DNA from: Tichowtungia sp964398915
GTDB taxonomy: Bacteria; Verrucomicrobiota; Kiritimatiellia; Kiritimatiellales; Tichowtungiaceae
Direction of reading: 5' to 3'
DNA length: 64,000 nt
Assembly: GCA_964398915.1 (NCBI GenBank)
Contig: CAYNOR010000003.1
Location: 62,001-126,000 of the forward strand
Shown here piece after piece: positions 1 through 7,753 of this stretch. How positions within the stretch are numbered: the stretch's first letter is position 1; every line of letters begins with the position of its first letter. The position numbers were made by a program, and so were the translations under genes. The notes below the pieces were generated by a model. The model saw only the letters and a list, made by a program, of their open reading frames with translations, made no database searches and was not told where the DNA came from.

Positions 1-2
1 AA

Positions 3-845
3 CCCTACAATGAACTGCTGGCGCGCATCGCACTGCAGGCTGAAGTGGATGTAATTATTCTCGGCGGTATGGGACTTAAGCACGACGACTATCTTTACTT
101 CCGCGATTATCTTGAGGAAAACGGTGCGCTTTCGCGGTCGATTCTTTTTGTGCACACCGCTTCCGACCCGACGGTGGAATGTATGCTTGTTCCGGATATC
201 GCGCTGGCAACTGCCGAGCAGTTTGCACTGAAGAATAAACGCGTACTGGTTCTTCTGACGGATATGACTAACTTTGCCGATGCAATGAAGGAAGTCGCGA
301 TTACCATGGAGCAGATTCCGTCCAACCGCGGGTATCCCGGCGACCTTTATTCGCAGCTGGCTTCGCGCTACGAAAAAGCGGTCGACTTCGAGGGTTCCGG
401 CTCAATCACCATTCTTGCCGTGACGACGATGCCGGGCGATGACGTAACCCATCCGGTTCCGGACAACACGGGCTACATCACCGAAGGGCAGTTTTATCTC
501 AAGAACGGACGCATTGAACCGTTCGGTTCGCTGAGCCGCCTTAAACAGCAGGTGAACGGAAAAACCCGCGCCGACCATCGCGCCATCATGGATACCATGA
601 TTCAGCTTTACGCCTCCTACAGGGAAACACTGGAGAAGCAGTCGATGGGTTTCCGCATGAGCGGCTGGGACACCAAACTTCTCAAATACGGCGAACGCTT
701 TGAAAAGGAAATGATGGCGCTGTCTGTCAATATTCCGCTCGAAGGCGCGCTGGATCTCGGCTGGCAGATTCTGGCCGACTGCTTCGAACCGCAGGAAACA
801 GGGATTGCTTCAAAGCTGACCGATAAGTTCTGGCCGAAATCGTAA
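3..845 (+). CDS. atpB: V/A-type ATP synthase subunit B (5'-truncated by window edge)
   Basis: Non-catalytic nucleotide-binding subunit of the rotary V/A-type ATPase head. About 280 residues are visible and the reading frame is open to the window edge, so roughly the first third of the usual ~440 residues lies outside. Visible family signatures are ARIALQAEVD followed by ILGGMGLKHDDY, and the stretch from PSNRGYPGDLYSQLASRYEKA to the GSITI strand (split here for length), typical of the B subunit central domain. It is followed after 37 bp by subunit D, then I and K, the B-D-I-K order of chlamydial and spirochaetal operons, so E and A are expected upstream. Identification is firm; only the N-terminus is unknown. 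Confidence 0.95.
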   Translation, partial: PYNELLARIALQAEVDVIILGGMGLKHDDYLYFRDYLEENGALSRSILFVHTASDPTVECMLVPDIALATAEQFALKNKRVLVLLTDMTNFADAMKEVAITMEQIPSNRGYPGDLYSQLASRYEKAVDFEGSGSITILAVTTMPGDDVTHPVPDNTGYITEGQFYLKNGRIEPFGSLSRLKQQVNGKTRADHRAIMDTMIQLYASYRETLEKQSMGFRMSGWDTKLLKYGERFEKEMMALSVNIPLEGALDLGWQILADCFEPQETGIASKLTDKFWPKS

Positions 846-865
846 GGGCAGGATGCATCCTGCCC
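846..865. repeat. perfect 20-bp palindrome between atpB and atpD
   Basis: GGGCAGGATGCATCCTGCCC begins right after the atpB stop codon and has perfect 10-bp arms with no loop. There is no T-tract, so it is not a simple terminator. It may be a REP-like element or an intercistronic RNA hairpin that affects the B:D stoichiometry. Function is inference. Confidence 0.75.
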
Positions 866-882
866 ACACCTGAAAAAACAGC

Positions 883-1488
883 ATGGCGAAGATCAAATAT
901 ACGAAAAACGAGTTGAAGGCGCAGCGCGACGCGCTGACGCGTTTCCGGCGCTATCTGCCTACGCTGCTGCTCAAGAAGCAGCAGTTGCAACTCGAAATGC
1001 GTATGCTGGAAGCACAAATTGCCGCCAAGCGCGACGAAGAAGAAAAGGCACGCGCCGGTCTGACCGCGTGGGTTAAGCTTTTTTCTGAGCCGTTTGATTT
1101 TGCGCCGTACATTAAGATACTGGAGATCCGACGCTCCAGCGGCAATATCGCGGGCGTTACGATTCCGTTGTTTGAAAGTCTGCGGTTTGAAGAAGCGGTT
1201 CCTGATCTGTTTGAAACGCCCGCATGGGTGGACAGCGGGATCGACCTGCTCCGGCAGCTTATCCGGCTGCGCGTTGAGCGGCAGGTAATTGAAGAACAGC
1301 ACCGCTTGCTGTCAGATGAACTGCGTACAACCTCTCAACGTGTGAATCTGTTTGAGAAGGTTAAAATTCCTGAGTGCCGTGAAAATATCCGCGTTATCCG
1401 CATTTTTATGGGCGACCAGCAGACCGCCGCGGTTGCCCGTTCCAAGATTGCCAAAGGCAAGAGCGTAGAAAAGGTGAGGTCGGCATGA
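883..1488 (+). CDS. atpD: V/A-type ATP synthase subunit D
   Basis: Central rotor-shaft subunit of the V/A-type ATPase, 201 residues, the usual family size. The N-terminus MAKIKYTKNELKAQRDAL and the following long helix rich in Leu, Lys and Gln match the antiparallel coiled-coil shaft, and the C-terminal third is again helical and ends with a basic tail. It is co-directional with atpB and separated from it by a palindromic spacer. Start chosen at the ATG giving the conserved N-terminus. Identification rests on sequence pattern and operon position. Confidence 0.93.
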   Translation: MAKIKYTKNELKAQRDALTRFRRYLPTLLLKKQQLQLEMRMLEAQIAAKRDEEEKARAGLTAWVKLFSEPFDFAPYIKILEIRRSSGNIAGVTIPLFESLRFEEAVPDLFETPAWVDSGIDLLRQLIRLRVERQVIEEQHRLLSDELRTTSQRVNLFEKVKIPECRENIRVIRIFMGDQQTAAVARSKIAKGKSVEKVRSA

Positions 1489-1496
1489 GGAAGAAT

Positions 1497-1585
1497 GGAG
1501 TAATGGAGTATGGGAGTATTGGAGTGAGGGGAGCCTCGTGTTCCTGTGTTTCCAATTATTCAGTACTCCGGAACTCCAGCACTCC
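1497..1585. repeat. short-period inverted-arm repeat (GGAGT family)
   Basis: The spacer between atpD and atpI contains a left arm at 1497-1526 built from GGAGTAAT / GGAGTATG / GGAGTATT-type units of about 8 bp. A right arm at 1564-1585 carries the same unit on the opposite strand (TACTCC, AACTCC, CACTCC). The two arms can pair as an imperfect hairpin of about 90 bp inside the ATPase transcript. It belongs to the class of short-period repeats seen repeatedly in this window. Confidence 0.8.
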
Positions 1586-1597
1586 AAGGAAGTTTGC

Positions 1598-3409
1598 ATG
1601 ATAGTCAAAATGAAAAAACTGACGTTGCTGTGCACACACGCCTCCCAAGAGAAGACTCTGGCGGCGCTACGTGATCTCGGCGTTGTGCATTTGCAGCCCA
1701 TTCAGCCGCCGGAAGGAGCCGATCTGGATGAAGCCCGCAATCTGGTTGATCATCTTCATCGTGCGCTTGAAGTTCTTCCAAAGCATCCGCATGTTAAGCC
1801 GTCCGGCAAAGCACCTCAGGAAACGGTTCAGGCAGTTTGGGATTTAATTCACCGTAAACATGCGTTGACTGAACAGATCGAGATGCTTGAGCTGGATGTC
1901 CGGCATTATGAACCGTTCGGTAGTTTTTCGCCGGAAACCGTGCGCGGTCTGAATGCCAAAGGCGTAACGGTTAAATTATACAAAACGGCGGTTAAAGAGA
2001 TGCCTCCGGTGCCGGATGGCGCACAGTTTATTGAGCTGAGTCGCGACCGCGCCACTGTTTATTTTGCATTGGTCGGGCGCGACGGTATATCGGTTGAAGC
2101 CGAGGAAGTGGTATTGCCGGAACTGTCGCTGGCAGACATGCGGATAAAGCTTGCAGAGACTCAGGCGAAGCTGGCGAAAACAGAAAATGAGTTTCACGGT
2201 TATGCCGGCGATCATGCTGCCGTTGCAACGCTGGCTAATCAGGCGGAAGACCGCATCCATTATCTCGAAGCGCGCACCGGTATGGGCGGCGAGGAAGCAG
2301 TTCTGTATCTGCGCGGATTTTTCCCGGCTGAACAGGAGAAGGCTTTGCGCTCCGAAGCCGTTAAAAACGGCTGGGCGGTTCTGACGGAAGATCCGGCAGA
2401 GAACGACCCGGTTCCGACGCTTCTGCGCAATCCGAAATGGGTCACCCCGATCAAAGCGGTGTTCGGCATCATCGGGGTCATTCCCGGCTATCATGAACTG
2501 GATATCAGCGCGCTTTTTTTGATTTTCTTGAGCATCTTTTTTGCATTTCTGGTCGGGGATGCCGGTTATGGGTTGCTGTTTATCGGGATGACTCTTTTCT
2601 TTAAACGCAAGCTGAGCGGTAAGGAAGCAGCTCAGCCGGGACTCAATCTGCTGATGATCATGAGCATCTGCACCGTCGTTTGGGGTGCACTGACGGGAAC
2701 ATGGTTTGGAATCAGCTTGGAATCTCTGCCCGCACCGTTGCGCGGTCTGAGTTCAAACTGGCTGACAGGAAGCGGCGATGCGGATTTAGCCGAAAAACAC
2801 GTGATGCTTGTCTGTTTTACGCTGGGAGCGATTCATCTTGCCATTGCCCGCCTATGGAATTTTTTCCGGAAACTGAGAAGCTGGGCCTGCCTGGCTGAAA
2901 TCGGATGGCTGTGTTGTATCAGCATGCTCTATTTCATTGTGCTTGAAATGGTAGTGGATATGCCGCCGCCCATTGCATCCTCTGTTTTATGGGGCGTGAT
3001 TTATACGGGGATCGGTTTAATTACAGTTAGTTTGATTTTGGAGAAATCTTATTTAGGACTGGTCACACTGGTGCTTAATGTAATCAGTTGTTTCGTGGAT
3101 ATCATTTCGTATGTGCGTCTCTATGCGGTAGGTGCGGCATCCTTTGCTATCGCCAACGCCTTCAACCAGATGGCGGTCGAGGCTTTGGGTGCTCGCGGCG
3201 TGCTGGTGGGAGGTCTGATTGCCGCGCTCTGCATCTTTGCGGGACATGCACTGAATATCGTGCTGGGCGGGATGTCTATTCTCGTACATGGGATTCGTCT
3301 CAACACACTCGAATTTTCGGGTCATGCCGGCGTGCAGTGGTCGGGAATCATATTCAAACCGTTTGCAAAACGGGCAGAGAATCTCTGTCCGGAAAAGATT
3401 ACAAAATAA
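1598..3409 (+). CDS. atpI: V/A-type ATP synthase subunit I (membrane stator a-subunit)
   Basis: Membrane stator subunit that carries the ion half-channels, 603 residues. The N-terminal half is soluble with heptad-like helices (about residues 90-250). The C-terminal half begins near residue 300 with a run of hydrophobic segments, including FLVGDAGYGLLFI, then further helices with SYVRLYAVGAASFAIANAFN, the conserved Arg-containing ion-channel helix of the family. Start chosen at ATG 1598, which has AAGGA upstream and gives MIVKMKKLTLL, the family N-terminus. An upstream in-frame codon at 1538 lies in repeat DNA and would add 20 unlike residues. Confidence 0.93.
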   Translation: MIVKMKKLTLLCTHASQEKTLAALRDLGVVHLQPIQPPEGADLDEARNLVDHLHRALEVLPKHPHVKPSGKAPQETVQAVWDLIHRKHALTEQIEMLELDVRHYEPFGSFSPETVRGLNAKGVTVKLYKTAVKEMPPVPDGAQFIELSRDRATVYFALVGRDGISVEAEEVVLPELSLADMRIKLAETQAKLAKTENEFHGYAGDHAAVATLANQAEDRIHYLEARTGMGGEEAVLYLRGFFPAEQEKALRSEAVKNGWAVLTEDPAENDPVPTLLRNPKWVTPIKAVFGIIGVIPGYHELDISALFLIFLSIFFAFLVGDAGYGLLFIGMTLFFKRKLSGKEAAQPGLNLLMIMSICTVVWGALTGTWFGISLESLPAPLRGLSSNWLTGSGDADLAEKHVMLVCFTLGAIHLAIARLWNFFRKLRSWACLAEIGWLCCISMLYFIVLEMVVDMPPPIASSVLWGVIYTGIGLITVSLILEKSYLGLVTLVLNVISCFVDIISYVRLYAVGAASFAIANAFNQMAVEALGARGVLVGGLIAALCIFAGHALNIVLGGMSILVHGIRLNTLEFSGHAGVQWSGIIFKPFAKRAENLCPEKITK

Positions 3410-3431
3410 GTGGAACAACAGGAGGAATCAG

Positions 3432-3887
3432 ATGGATATTCAGACTATGGCAGCATTGGCAAAAATGGGCGGCGCAATGTCGCTGGGATTCGCGGCAATC
3501 GGCTCCGCGCTCGGAACCGGAGTCGCCGGGATGGCCGGAATCGGCGCATGGAAAAAATGTTATGCGCAAGGCAAGGCGGCGCCGTTCATTCTGCTCGTTT
3601 TCATCGGCGCACCGCTCTCGCAGACCATTTACGGTATGCTACTGATGAAAAAAATCATTTCATTGGGCACTGCAACCGCCACGATGTGGCCAGCGATGGT
3701 CGGTGCGGGAGTTATCGGCGGAATCGCGATGGGCATTTCTGCCTGGTATCAGGGCAAAGCGGGTGCCGCAGGCGCGGATGCGCTGGCTGAAACCGGGCAG
3801 GGCTTCGGAAACTATCTCACCACCCTCGGCGTTATTGAAACCGTCGCGCTGTTCGTGATGATTTTCATCCAGAGCACGCTGAAATAG
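3432..3887 (+). CDS. atpK: V/A-type ATP synthase subunit K (proteolipid ring)
   Basis: Proteolipid c-ring subunit of 151 residues with four predicted membrane helices in two hairpins, the doubled form typical of V-type ATPases. The second hairpin holds the conserved ion-binding Glu in LGVIETVALFVMIF; the equivalent place in the first hairpin reads APLSQTIYG with Gln instead of Glu, as in other one-carboxylate doubled K subunits. Glycine-rich helix starts (GSALGTGVAGMAG) support ring packing. ATG 3432 is preceded by GGAGGA. It is the last gene of the operon and is followed by a terminator. Whether H+ or Na+ is used cannot be decided with confidence. Confidence 0.93.
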   Translation: MDIQTMAALAKMGGAMSLGFAAIGSALGTGVAGMAGIGAWKKCYAQGKAAPFILLVFIGAPLSQTIYGMLLMKKIISLGTATATMWPAMVGAGVIGGIAMGISAWYQGKAGAAGADALAETGQGFGNYLTTLGVIETVALFVMIFIQSTLK

Positions 3888-3914
3888 TTCCGCTCTCCGC
3901 GGGGTGGATGGAAT

Positions 3915-3946
3915 ACGGGGGCAGTCGGATGGCTGCACCCGTTTTT
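3915..3946 (+). terminator. intrinsic terminator of the V-ATPase operon
   Basis: Stem ACGGG-GCAG / CTGC-CCCGT with one internal G/A mismatch and an 8-nt loop, followed by TTTTTGT. It lies 28 bp after the atpK stop codon, before pheS. Confidence 0.75.
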
Positions 3947-4063
3947 GTACCGTTAAAATCAGCAAATTTTTTCCAGACAACAGCCCGGTTTATCAGTAGC
4001 TTGTCCGAACATTGGAAGACCGGCGTGACCGGGTTTTAGGATTTTCCATGGATTGGAATAGTT

Positions 4064-5053
4064 ATGAACCTGCAAGAACTCAATCAGATCAGAGAAACGG
4101 CACTGGCGGAAGCTCGTGGGGCGGCGGATGCTGCCGCGCTCGAAGCGGTACGCATTAAATACCTTGGCCGCAACGGGCTGCTGCCCGAAGTGATGGCCCA
4201 GCTTAAAGAAGTGCCGAATGAAGAGAAGCCGCTGTTCGGCAAAGGAGCCAACGCGCTTAAAAATGAGCTGGCCGAGCTGATTAAGGAACGGCAGGGAGCG
4301 TTGGTTTCCAGTGTAAAATCCGGCGCGGCCTTCGATCCGACACTTCCGGGGCTGTGGCCGGAACTCGGCTCTGAGCATCCGATCAGTAAAGTGACCGCCC
4401 GCATTGTCGAAATTTTTCAGACTATCGGCTTTACGGTCGCTGACGGGCCGGATATCGAAACCGTTTGGAATAACTTTGATGCGCTCAACACGCCTGCCGA
4501 TCACCCGTCGCGCGATGAGCAGGATACCTTTTACCTCAACAGCGGCGATCTGTTGCGCTGCCATACTTCGCCGGTGCAGGTGCGTTACATGGAAAGCCAT
4601 ACGCCGCCGATCCGTATCATTGCGCCCGGCCGCTGTTACCGCCGTGATACGCCGGATGCCACGCACAGCGCCAACTTCCATCAGGTAGAAGGGCTTTTTG
4701 TGGCTGAGAAGGTTTCGATGGCCGACCTCAAAGGCACGCTGGCCTATTTCGCGAAACAGTTCCTGGGCGATGAAGTAAAAATCCGCTTTCGGCCGCACTT
4801 TTTCCCGTTCACTGAGCCGAGTTTTGAAGTGGATTTCTTTTTTGAAGTCGGCGGTAAAGCCCGCTGGATCGAAATTCTCGGTGCGGGAATGGTCGATCCG
4901 AATGTTTTCAAAAAGGTCGGCTACGATCCGGAAAAAGTCACCGGCTTCGCCTTCGGCATGGGCATTGAACGTCTCGCCATGATCATGTACGGCATCAAAG
5001 ATATCCGCAACCTCTATGAAAACGACGTGCGCTTCCTGTCGCAGTTTATTTGA
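4064..5053 (+). CDS. pheS: phenylalanyl-tRNA synthetase alpha subunit
   Basis: Charges tRNA-Phe as an alpha2-beta2 complex with PheT; 329 residues, normal for bacterial PheS. An N-terminal coiled-coil arm (residues ~1-95) precedes the class II catalytic core: motif 2 around APGRCYRRDTPDATHSANFH with FHQVEGLFV, and motif 3 GFAFGMGIERLAMIMYGI near the C-terminus. pheT, usually directly downstream, is absent: a restriction-modification island begins within a few bases of the pheS stop codon. The beta subunit must be encoded outside the window. Confidence 0.96.
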   Translation: MNLQELNQIRETALAEARGAADAAALEAVRIKYLGRNGLLPEVMAQLKEVPNEEKPLFGKGANALKNELAELIKERQGALVSSVKSGAAFDPTLPGLWPELGSEHPISKVTARIVEIFQTIGFTVADGPDIETVWNNFDALNTPADHPSRDEQDTFYLNSGDLLRCHTSPVQVRYMESHTPPIRIIAPGRCYRRDTPDATHSANFHQVEGLFVAEKVSMADLKGTLAYFAKQFLGDEVKIRFRPHFFPFTEPSFEVDFFFEVGGKARWIEILGAGMVDPNVFKKVGYDPEKVTGFAFGMGIERLAMIMYGIKDIRNLYENDVRFLSQFI

Positions 5054-5054
5054 T

Positions 5055-5161
5055 TCAGCCACTGTTGCGGCGACGGCCCAGGCGAGGCGCTCTTTGGACC
5101 GTGCTTCCATGACTCAGGAGAGACGGCTTCTTTGAGGATGGCCTGGAGGAGGTGGGCGGCG
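5055..5161 (-). pseudogene. remnant: hsdS 3' end joined to the 5' end of a DUF3644 gene
   Basis: On the minus strand, 5161-5108 reads AAHLLQAILKEAVSPES, matching the last residues of the intact HsdS (AAHLLQAVLKEAFSPAS). The next codons from 5110 read MEARSKERLAWAVAATVA, matching the start of the intact DUF3644 protein (MKARSKELLDRAIAATVA). The pair reproduces the hsdS/DUF3644 overlap at 8766-8769, but the hsdS TGA has become TGG. Similarity stops about 4 bp from the pheS stop codon. DNA similarity to 8716-8820 is around 80 percent by eye. This is a second, decayed copy of the hsdS-DUF3644 junction. Confidence 0.85.
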
Positions 5162-5162
5162 C

Positions 5163-5552
5163 TCAAGGGTTGTTGGGAAGGGGAACGTTGGCGAACTCGG
5201 TATCAAGCAAAAGAAGTTTCATTTTGCTGAGCAGTTTCCGTTTACAGGTATCGTCAAAATACCATGCGAATGACTGCAATGAGTCGGTCGAGTCGAGTTT
5301 CTCAGCGGTGAATTCCGCATCCACCGAAACAACAGCCTCCATCAGCAGGAGATCGTTGGCGGGGTCGGGCTGGCTGCCGGTTCCGCTGAATGCTTTCACA
5401 GTCAGAGTGGCTTGCCAGCAGATAGAGCCGTTCGGTTCGCAGAGACAATCCTTACGGTTGTCCTCAAAATGAAAATTGATGAAACCTTTGCCTTCTTTCG
5501 GTTTGGAGTTGTGTGCCGTAAACCGATGAGAAGTGACCAGAAGTTTGTTCAT
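5163..5552 (-). CDS. SecB-like chaperone candidate of a HicAB module
   Basis: 129 residues from ATG 5552. Not a recognised named family with certainty. The pattern resembles SecB-like chaperones: alternating beta strands (QATLTVKAFSG, AVVSVDAEFTAE), then a helix SLQSFAWYFDDTCKRKLL and a closing KLLLLDTEFANVPLPNNP, comparable with the SecB C-terminal helix and its xLP tail. It starts 7 bp after a HicB antitoxin that has an unusually long C-terminal tail, the arrangement of toxin-antitoxin-chaperone systems, where a SecB-like protein guards the antitoxin. Alternative: an unrelated hypothetical protein. An earlier in-frame start would overlap hicB and has no ribosome site. The gene stops where the hsdS remnant begins. 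Confidence 0.5.
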   Translation of the reverse strand: MNKLLVTSHRFTAHNSKPKEGKGFINFHFEDNRKDCLCEPNGSICWQATLTVKAFSGTGSQPDPANDLLLMEAVVSVDAEFTAEKLDSTDSLQSFAWYFDDTCKRKLLSKMKLLLLDTEFANVPLPNNP

Positions 5553-5559
5553 GGAAAGT

Positions 5560-6021
5560 TTAGACCCTGTACTCACCGGACTCCTCCTTGATTAAATAGC
5601 CTCCGCCGCGTCGCATGGCTCCGAAATCGAGCAGTTCGGTTGTGCTGGCTTCAATATGAATGTGCTGGTCGTTGTGATGATGCACTTCGCGGCCAGCGAG
5701 TTTTTCGGCAACGGCCTGAGATACGAAGTCATTAAGAGTTGTTTCCAGTGACGCGGCGGCAACAGCGGCGGCTTTGTGCTGCTCGGGTGTCATGCGGACA
5801 TTAAACGTACCTTTAAACGCCTTGTCCGGCTCTTTTCCAGCCTGTGTGCAGGTTGCGATATAGTCGTCCACCGATTCTTTGAATTCGGCTTCCAGCTCTG
5901 GAACGGTCTGAGCTTCATAGGTAACCAGATCATTAATATGCAGAATTTTGCCGAACAGGCATCCATCCTCAAAACTGCATTCGACCGAGCCGAGATAGCC
6001 CTTATATTGAAGCGGTTTCAT
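5560..6021 (-). CDS. hicB: HicB-type antitoxin with C-terminal extension
   Basis: 153 residues. Residues 1-60 form the HicB N-terminal RNase-H-like fold (YKGYLGSVECSFEDG, GKILHINDLVTYEAQTV), followed by the ESVDDYIATC helix and a ribbon-helix-helix C-domain (GTFNVRMTPEQHKAAAVAAA, SLETTLNDFVSQAVAEKL). Usual HicB proteins of this class end here at about 110 residues. This one continues ~45 residues with a His-rich stretch and LLDFGAMRRGGGYLIKEESG, a hydrophobic/aromatic tail. Such an extension is what chaperone-addicted antitoxins of TAC systems carry. Its ATG overlaps the hicA stop (ATGA). It neutralises HicA and probably represses the operon; chaperone dependence is inference. Confidence 0.85.
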   Translation of the reverse strand: MKPLQYKGYLGSVECSFEDGCLFGKILHINDLVTYEAQTVPELEAEFKESVDDYIATCTQAGKEPDKAFKGTFNVRMTPEQHKAAAVAAASLETTLNDFVSQAVAEKLAGREVHHHNDQHIHIEASTTELLDFGAMRRGGGYLIKEESGEYRV

Positions 6022-6269
6022 TCCAGTTCCCCTTTTTCTTCCAAATGCTCATGAACTTCTTTCAGCGCATACTTTTTCACAATTGAGCCGGGATGCGGCT
6101 CATGCAGGCTGATCAAATCGCCCGTGCTTTTCTTATAAAACTTTCGCCGTGACCCCGATCCTGCCAGCATTTCATATCCGAATCCGTTCAGCAGGGAGCA
6201 GAGCTCATTCCATGTAAAATCCGCCGGTATTGTCCGGAATCGCTCCTTGAGTTTCTCCTTGCGGCTCAT
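6018..6269 (-). CDS. hicA: HicA-family mRNA interferase toxin
   Basis: 83-residue double-stranded-RNA-binding-fold toxin expected to cleave mRNA. Visible family pattern: WNELCSLLNGFGYEM, GSGSRRKFYKK, then LISLHEPHPGSIVKKYALK and a C-terminal helix. In this HicA subgroup the GSRRKF motif replaces the GSHxxF of others, so the catalytic His is probably in the LHEPHPG segment; this is inference. It is translated first, overlaps hicB by ATGA, and starts 7 bp downstream of the stop codon of an hsdS tail remnant, so it may be expressed by read-through from the RM operon. Confidence 0.85.
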   Translation of the reverse strand: MSRKEKLKERFRTIPADFTWNELCSLLNGFGYEMLAGSGSRRKFYKKSTGDLISLHEPHPGSIVKKYALKEVHEHLEEKGELE

Positions 6270-6275
6270 GTTGTA

Positions 6276-6470
6276 TTACACTCTCTTCCTGTTTTGCAAC
6301 TGAATTCCGGTTGCGACTTTATCATCCGTGCCGGAGGCGGGGGAGAAGGCTTCTTTGAGGACGGCCTGGAGGAGGTGGGCGGCGTGGGTGCGGCTGTGTT
6401 CGATCTCCGTTTCCAGCGCGCGGCAGGTTTCCATCAGCGCCTCCACCCGCTCCACGATCGCTTCTTCGCA
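6276..6470 (-). pseudogene. orphan copy of the hsdS 3' end
   Basis: The frame reads EAIVERVEALMETCRALETE and continues to LLQAVLKEAFSPAS, almost identical to the last ~45 residues of the intact HsdS, followed by 17 extra residues and a stop at 6276. DNA matches 8769-8905 closely over ~135 bp. It has no start codon and no upstream HsdS body. It follows directly, in the same frame, after the stop codon of the DUF1828 gene. It marks the junction between two cargo modules. Confidence 0.88.
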
Positions 6471-6482
6471 TAATTGAAATGC

Positions 6483-7286
6483 TCAGGCAGCTTGCAGGCG
6501 AATCAGCGTGTCTCTGATTTGATCCCGGTCATGAGACGGGCAGAAGAGATCGCAGACTTCCTTGCCGATTTTCAGGGAGGTTGTGTCCCAATCTTGTAAA
6601 TCGGGGTTATAAACCATTGCGCTGAGGAGTTCGGGGTTTTGCTTTTTCAGATCGGTCCAGCGCCAGGCCCAGCGTTCCATGTAATCTTTGACGCGGTCGT
6701 GGATTTCAATCGACTCCATGGCAAGTTGACGTTCCTTTTCAAAGAAAAAGTCCACATGAATTTTCTCTCCGACCTTGCCGGTCAGATACACATCCTGCTT
6801 TGGAGTGAAATGGCATGCGGTGAAGGTGCGCTCAAGAGATTTTCGCACGGTGTGTTCCTGTGCGCTGCGCGATTCGTTCCGGTAAATCAGATGCGAAATG
6901 CTTACCAGCGATTCGGCGAAGAGTTGGATATCCAATCCGCTTAACGGGAGCTTGATCAGTTTGCGCAGTTCGAAGCCGTGCTGATCCAGTTCGAAGATCT
7001 TTTTCTTTTCTTCGAGCAGAGCGTAATTGTGTTTTGCCCGGGGATCGAGATTCAGTCCCTCGCGATCCAGCATCATCAGCGTCCGGCCTTTGTCGGTGAT
7101 CAGCGCCTGAGCCGGGGCAAACGGTTCAATGTTGACCGTGATCTGCCAGCCGTCGGGGTACATCAGCGGCAACGCGGCGGCCAGGCCATTTCCCGCCTGC
7201 TCGACGGTAAGCTGCTCGTTCCAGAAATGCTCCATAGAGGAGCGCAGGATTTCGGGCGAAAGAAGATTGTTAATAGTTGTGTTCAC
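6483..7286 (-). CDS. DUF1828/DUF1829-like protein
   Basis: 267 residues. An N-terminal beta-rich segment around DGWQITVNIEPF and ALITDKGRTLMMLDREG resembles the DUF1828 domain; a helical middle leads to a C-terminal half with CHFTPKQDVYLTGKVGEKIH and VDFFFEKERQLAMESI, resembling DUF1829. Biochemical function is unknown; such proteins are found in phage- and defence-associated regions. Its start overlaps the upstream gene by 4 bp (ATGA), so the two are probably co-translated. Family assignment by pattern only. Confidence 0.6.
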   Translation of the reverse strand: MNTTINNLLSPEILRSSMEHFWNEQLTVEQAGNGLAAALPLMYPDGWQITVNIEPFAPAQALITDKGRTLMMLDREGLNLDPRAKHNYALLEEKKKIFELDQHGFELRKLIKLPLSGLDIQLFAESLVSISHLIYRNESRSAQEHTVRKSLERTFTACHFTPKQDVYLTGKVGEKIHVDFFFEKERQLAMESIEIHDRVKDYMERWAWRWTDLKKQNPELLSAMVYNPDLQDWDTTSLKIGKEVCDLFCPSHDRDQIRDTLIRLQAA

Positions 7287-7753
7287 AGCAGTTCCCTTTC
7301 TTTACCCAGATCAATATTCCACAGTGCGCACACTTTGTTCAGAAAATCCTCGAAATCTGTCACTGTCCAATTTATCAGTCCATCGTGCCGATTTTTATTT
7401 GCGTTTTCGCTGTCGAGATTCGGATCGATCAGGTTTTGGTGCCAACCTTTGGGAATGAAATCGCGGTCATAGTACCGCTTTTTGGAAACTTCGCAATATC
7501 CAACTCCGCGCACCCGCTCGCCATCCAGAATAAAGGCCGCTTCATACGTGAACCGCTCGTCCAGCCGTCCGGCGGAAATTTTAATCCGTATCGGCACAAG
7601 ACGCTCTTCATCAGTCAGATAGACTGGAAAGTCATATTGACGGCCTTCCTCCCGGTACTTTTGCAGTACGGGCGGCTTCAGACTTTTCTTCGGCCTTTTG
7701 ACCAGCTCATGAATTACGAAGGATGGATAACCGTATTCTTTGCTTCCACTCAT
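7283..7753 (-). CDS. hypothetical protein, partner of the DUF1828 gene
   Basis: 156 residues, not recognised. A Lys/Arg-rich N-terminus is followed by strands (YDFPVYLTDEERLVPIRIKI, YEAAFILDGERVRGVGYCEV) and a conserved-looking FIPKGWHQNLIDPN segment, ending in an acidic helix WTVTDFEDFLNKVCALWNI. No signal peptide or membrane segment. It overlaps the genes on both sides by 4 bp (ATGA junctions with DUF3644 and DUF1828), so the three form one translationally coupled cargo unit. A role in defence or toxin-antitoxin function is inferred only from context. Confidence 0.6.
   Translation of the reverse strand: MSGSKEYGYPSFVIHELVKRPKKSLKPPVLQKYREEGRQYDFPVYLTDEERLVPIRIKISAGRLDERFTYEAAFILDGERVRGVGYCEVSKKRYYDRDFIPKGWHQNLIDPNLDSENANKNRHDGLINWTVTDFEDFLNKVCALWNIDLGKERELL

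Noticed and set aside
3959..5110. 383-residue open frame on the minus strand opposite pheS
   Set aside because: It is the shadow of pheS. Only its first ~18 residues (MEARSKERLAW and following), upstream of the pheS end, are meaningful, as the DUF3644 remnant; the rest is antisense of a conserved gene.
6018..6269. HicA inactive because the usual GSH motif reads GSR
   Set aside because: A large HicA subgroup has GSRxKF together with LHxPHP, as here, so loss of activity cannot be inferred.
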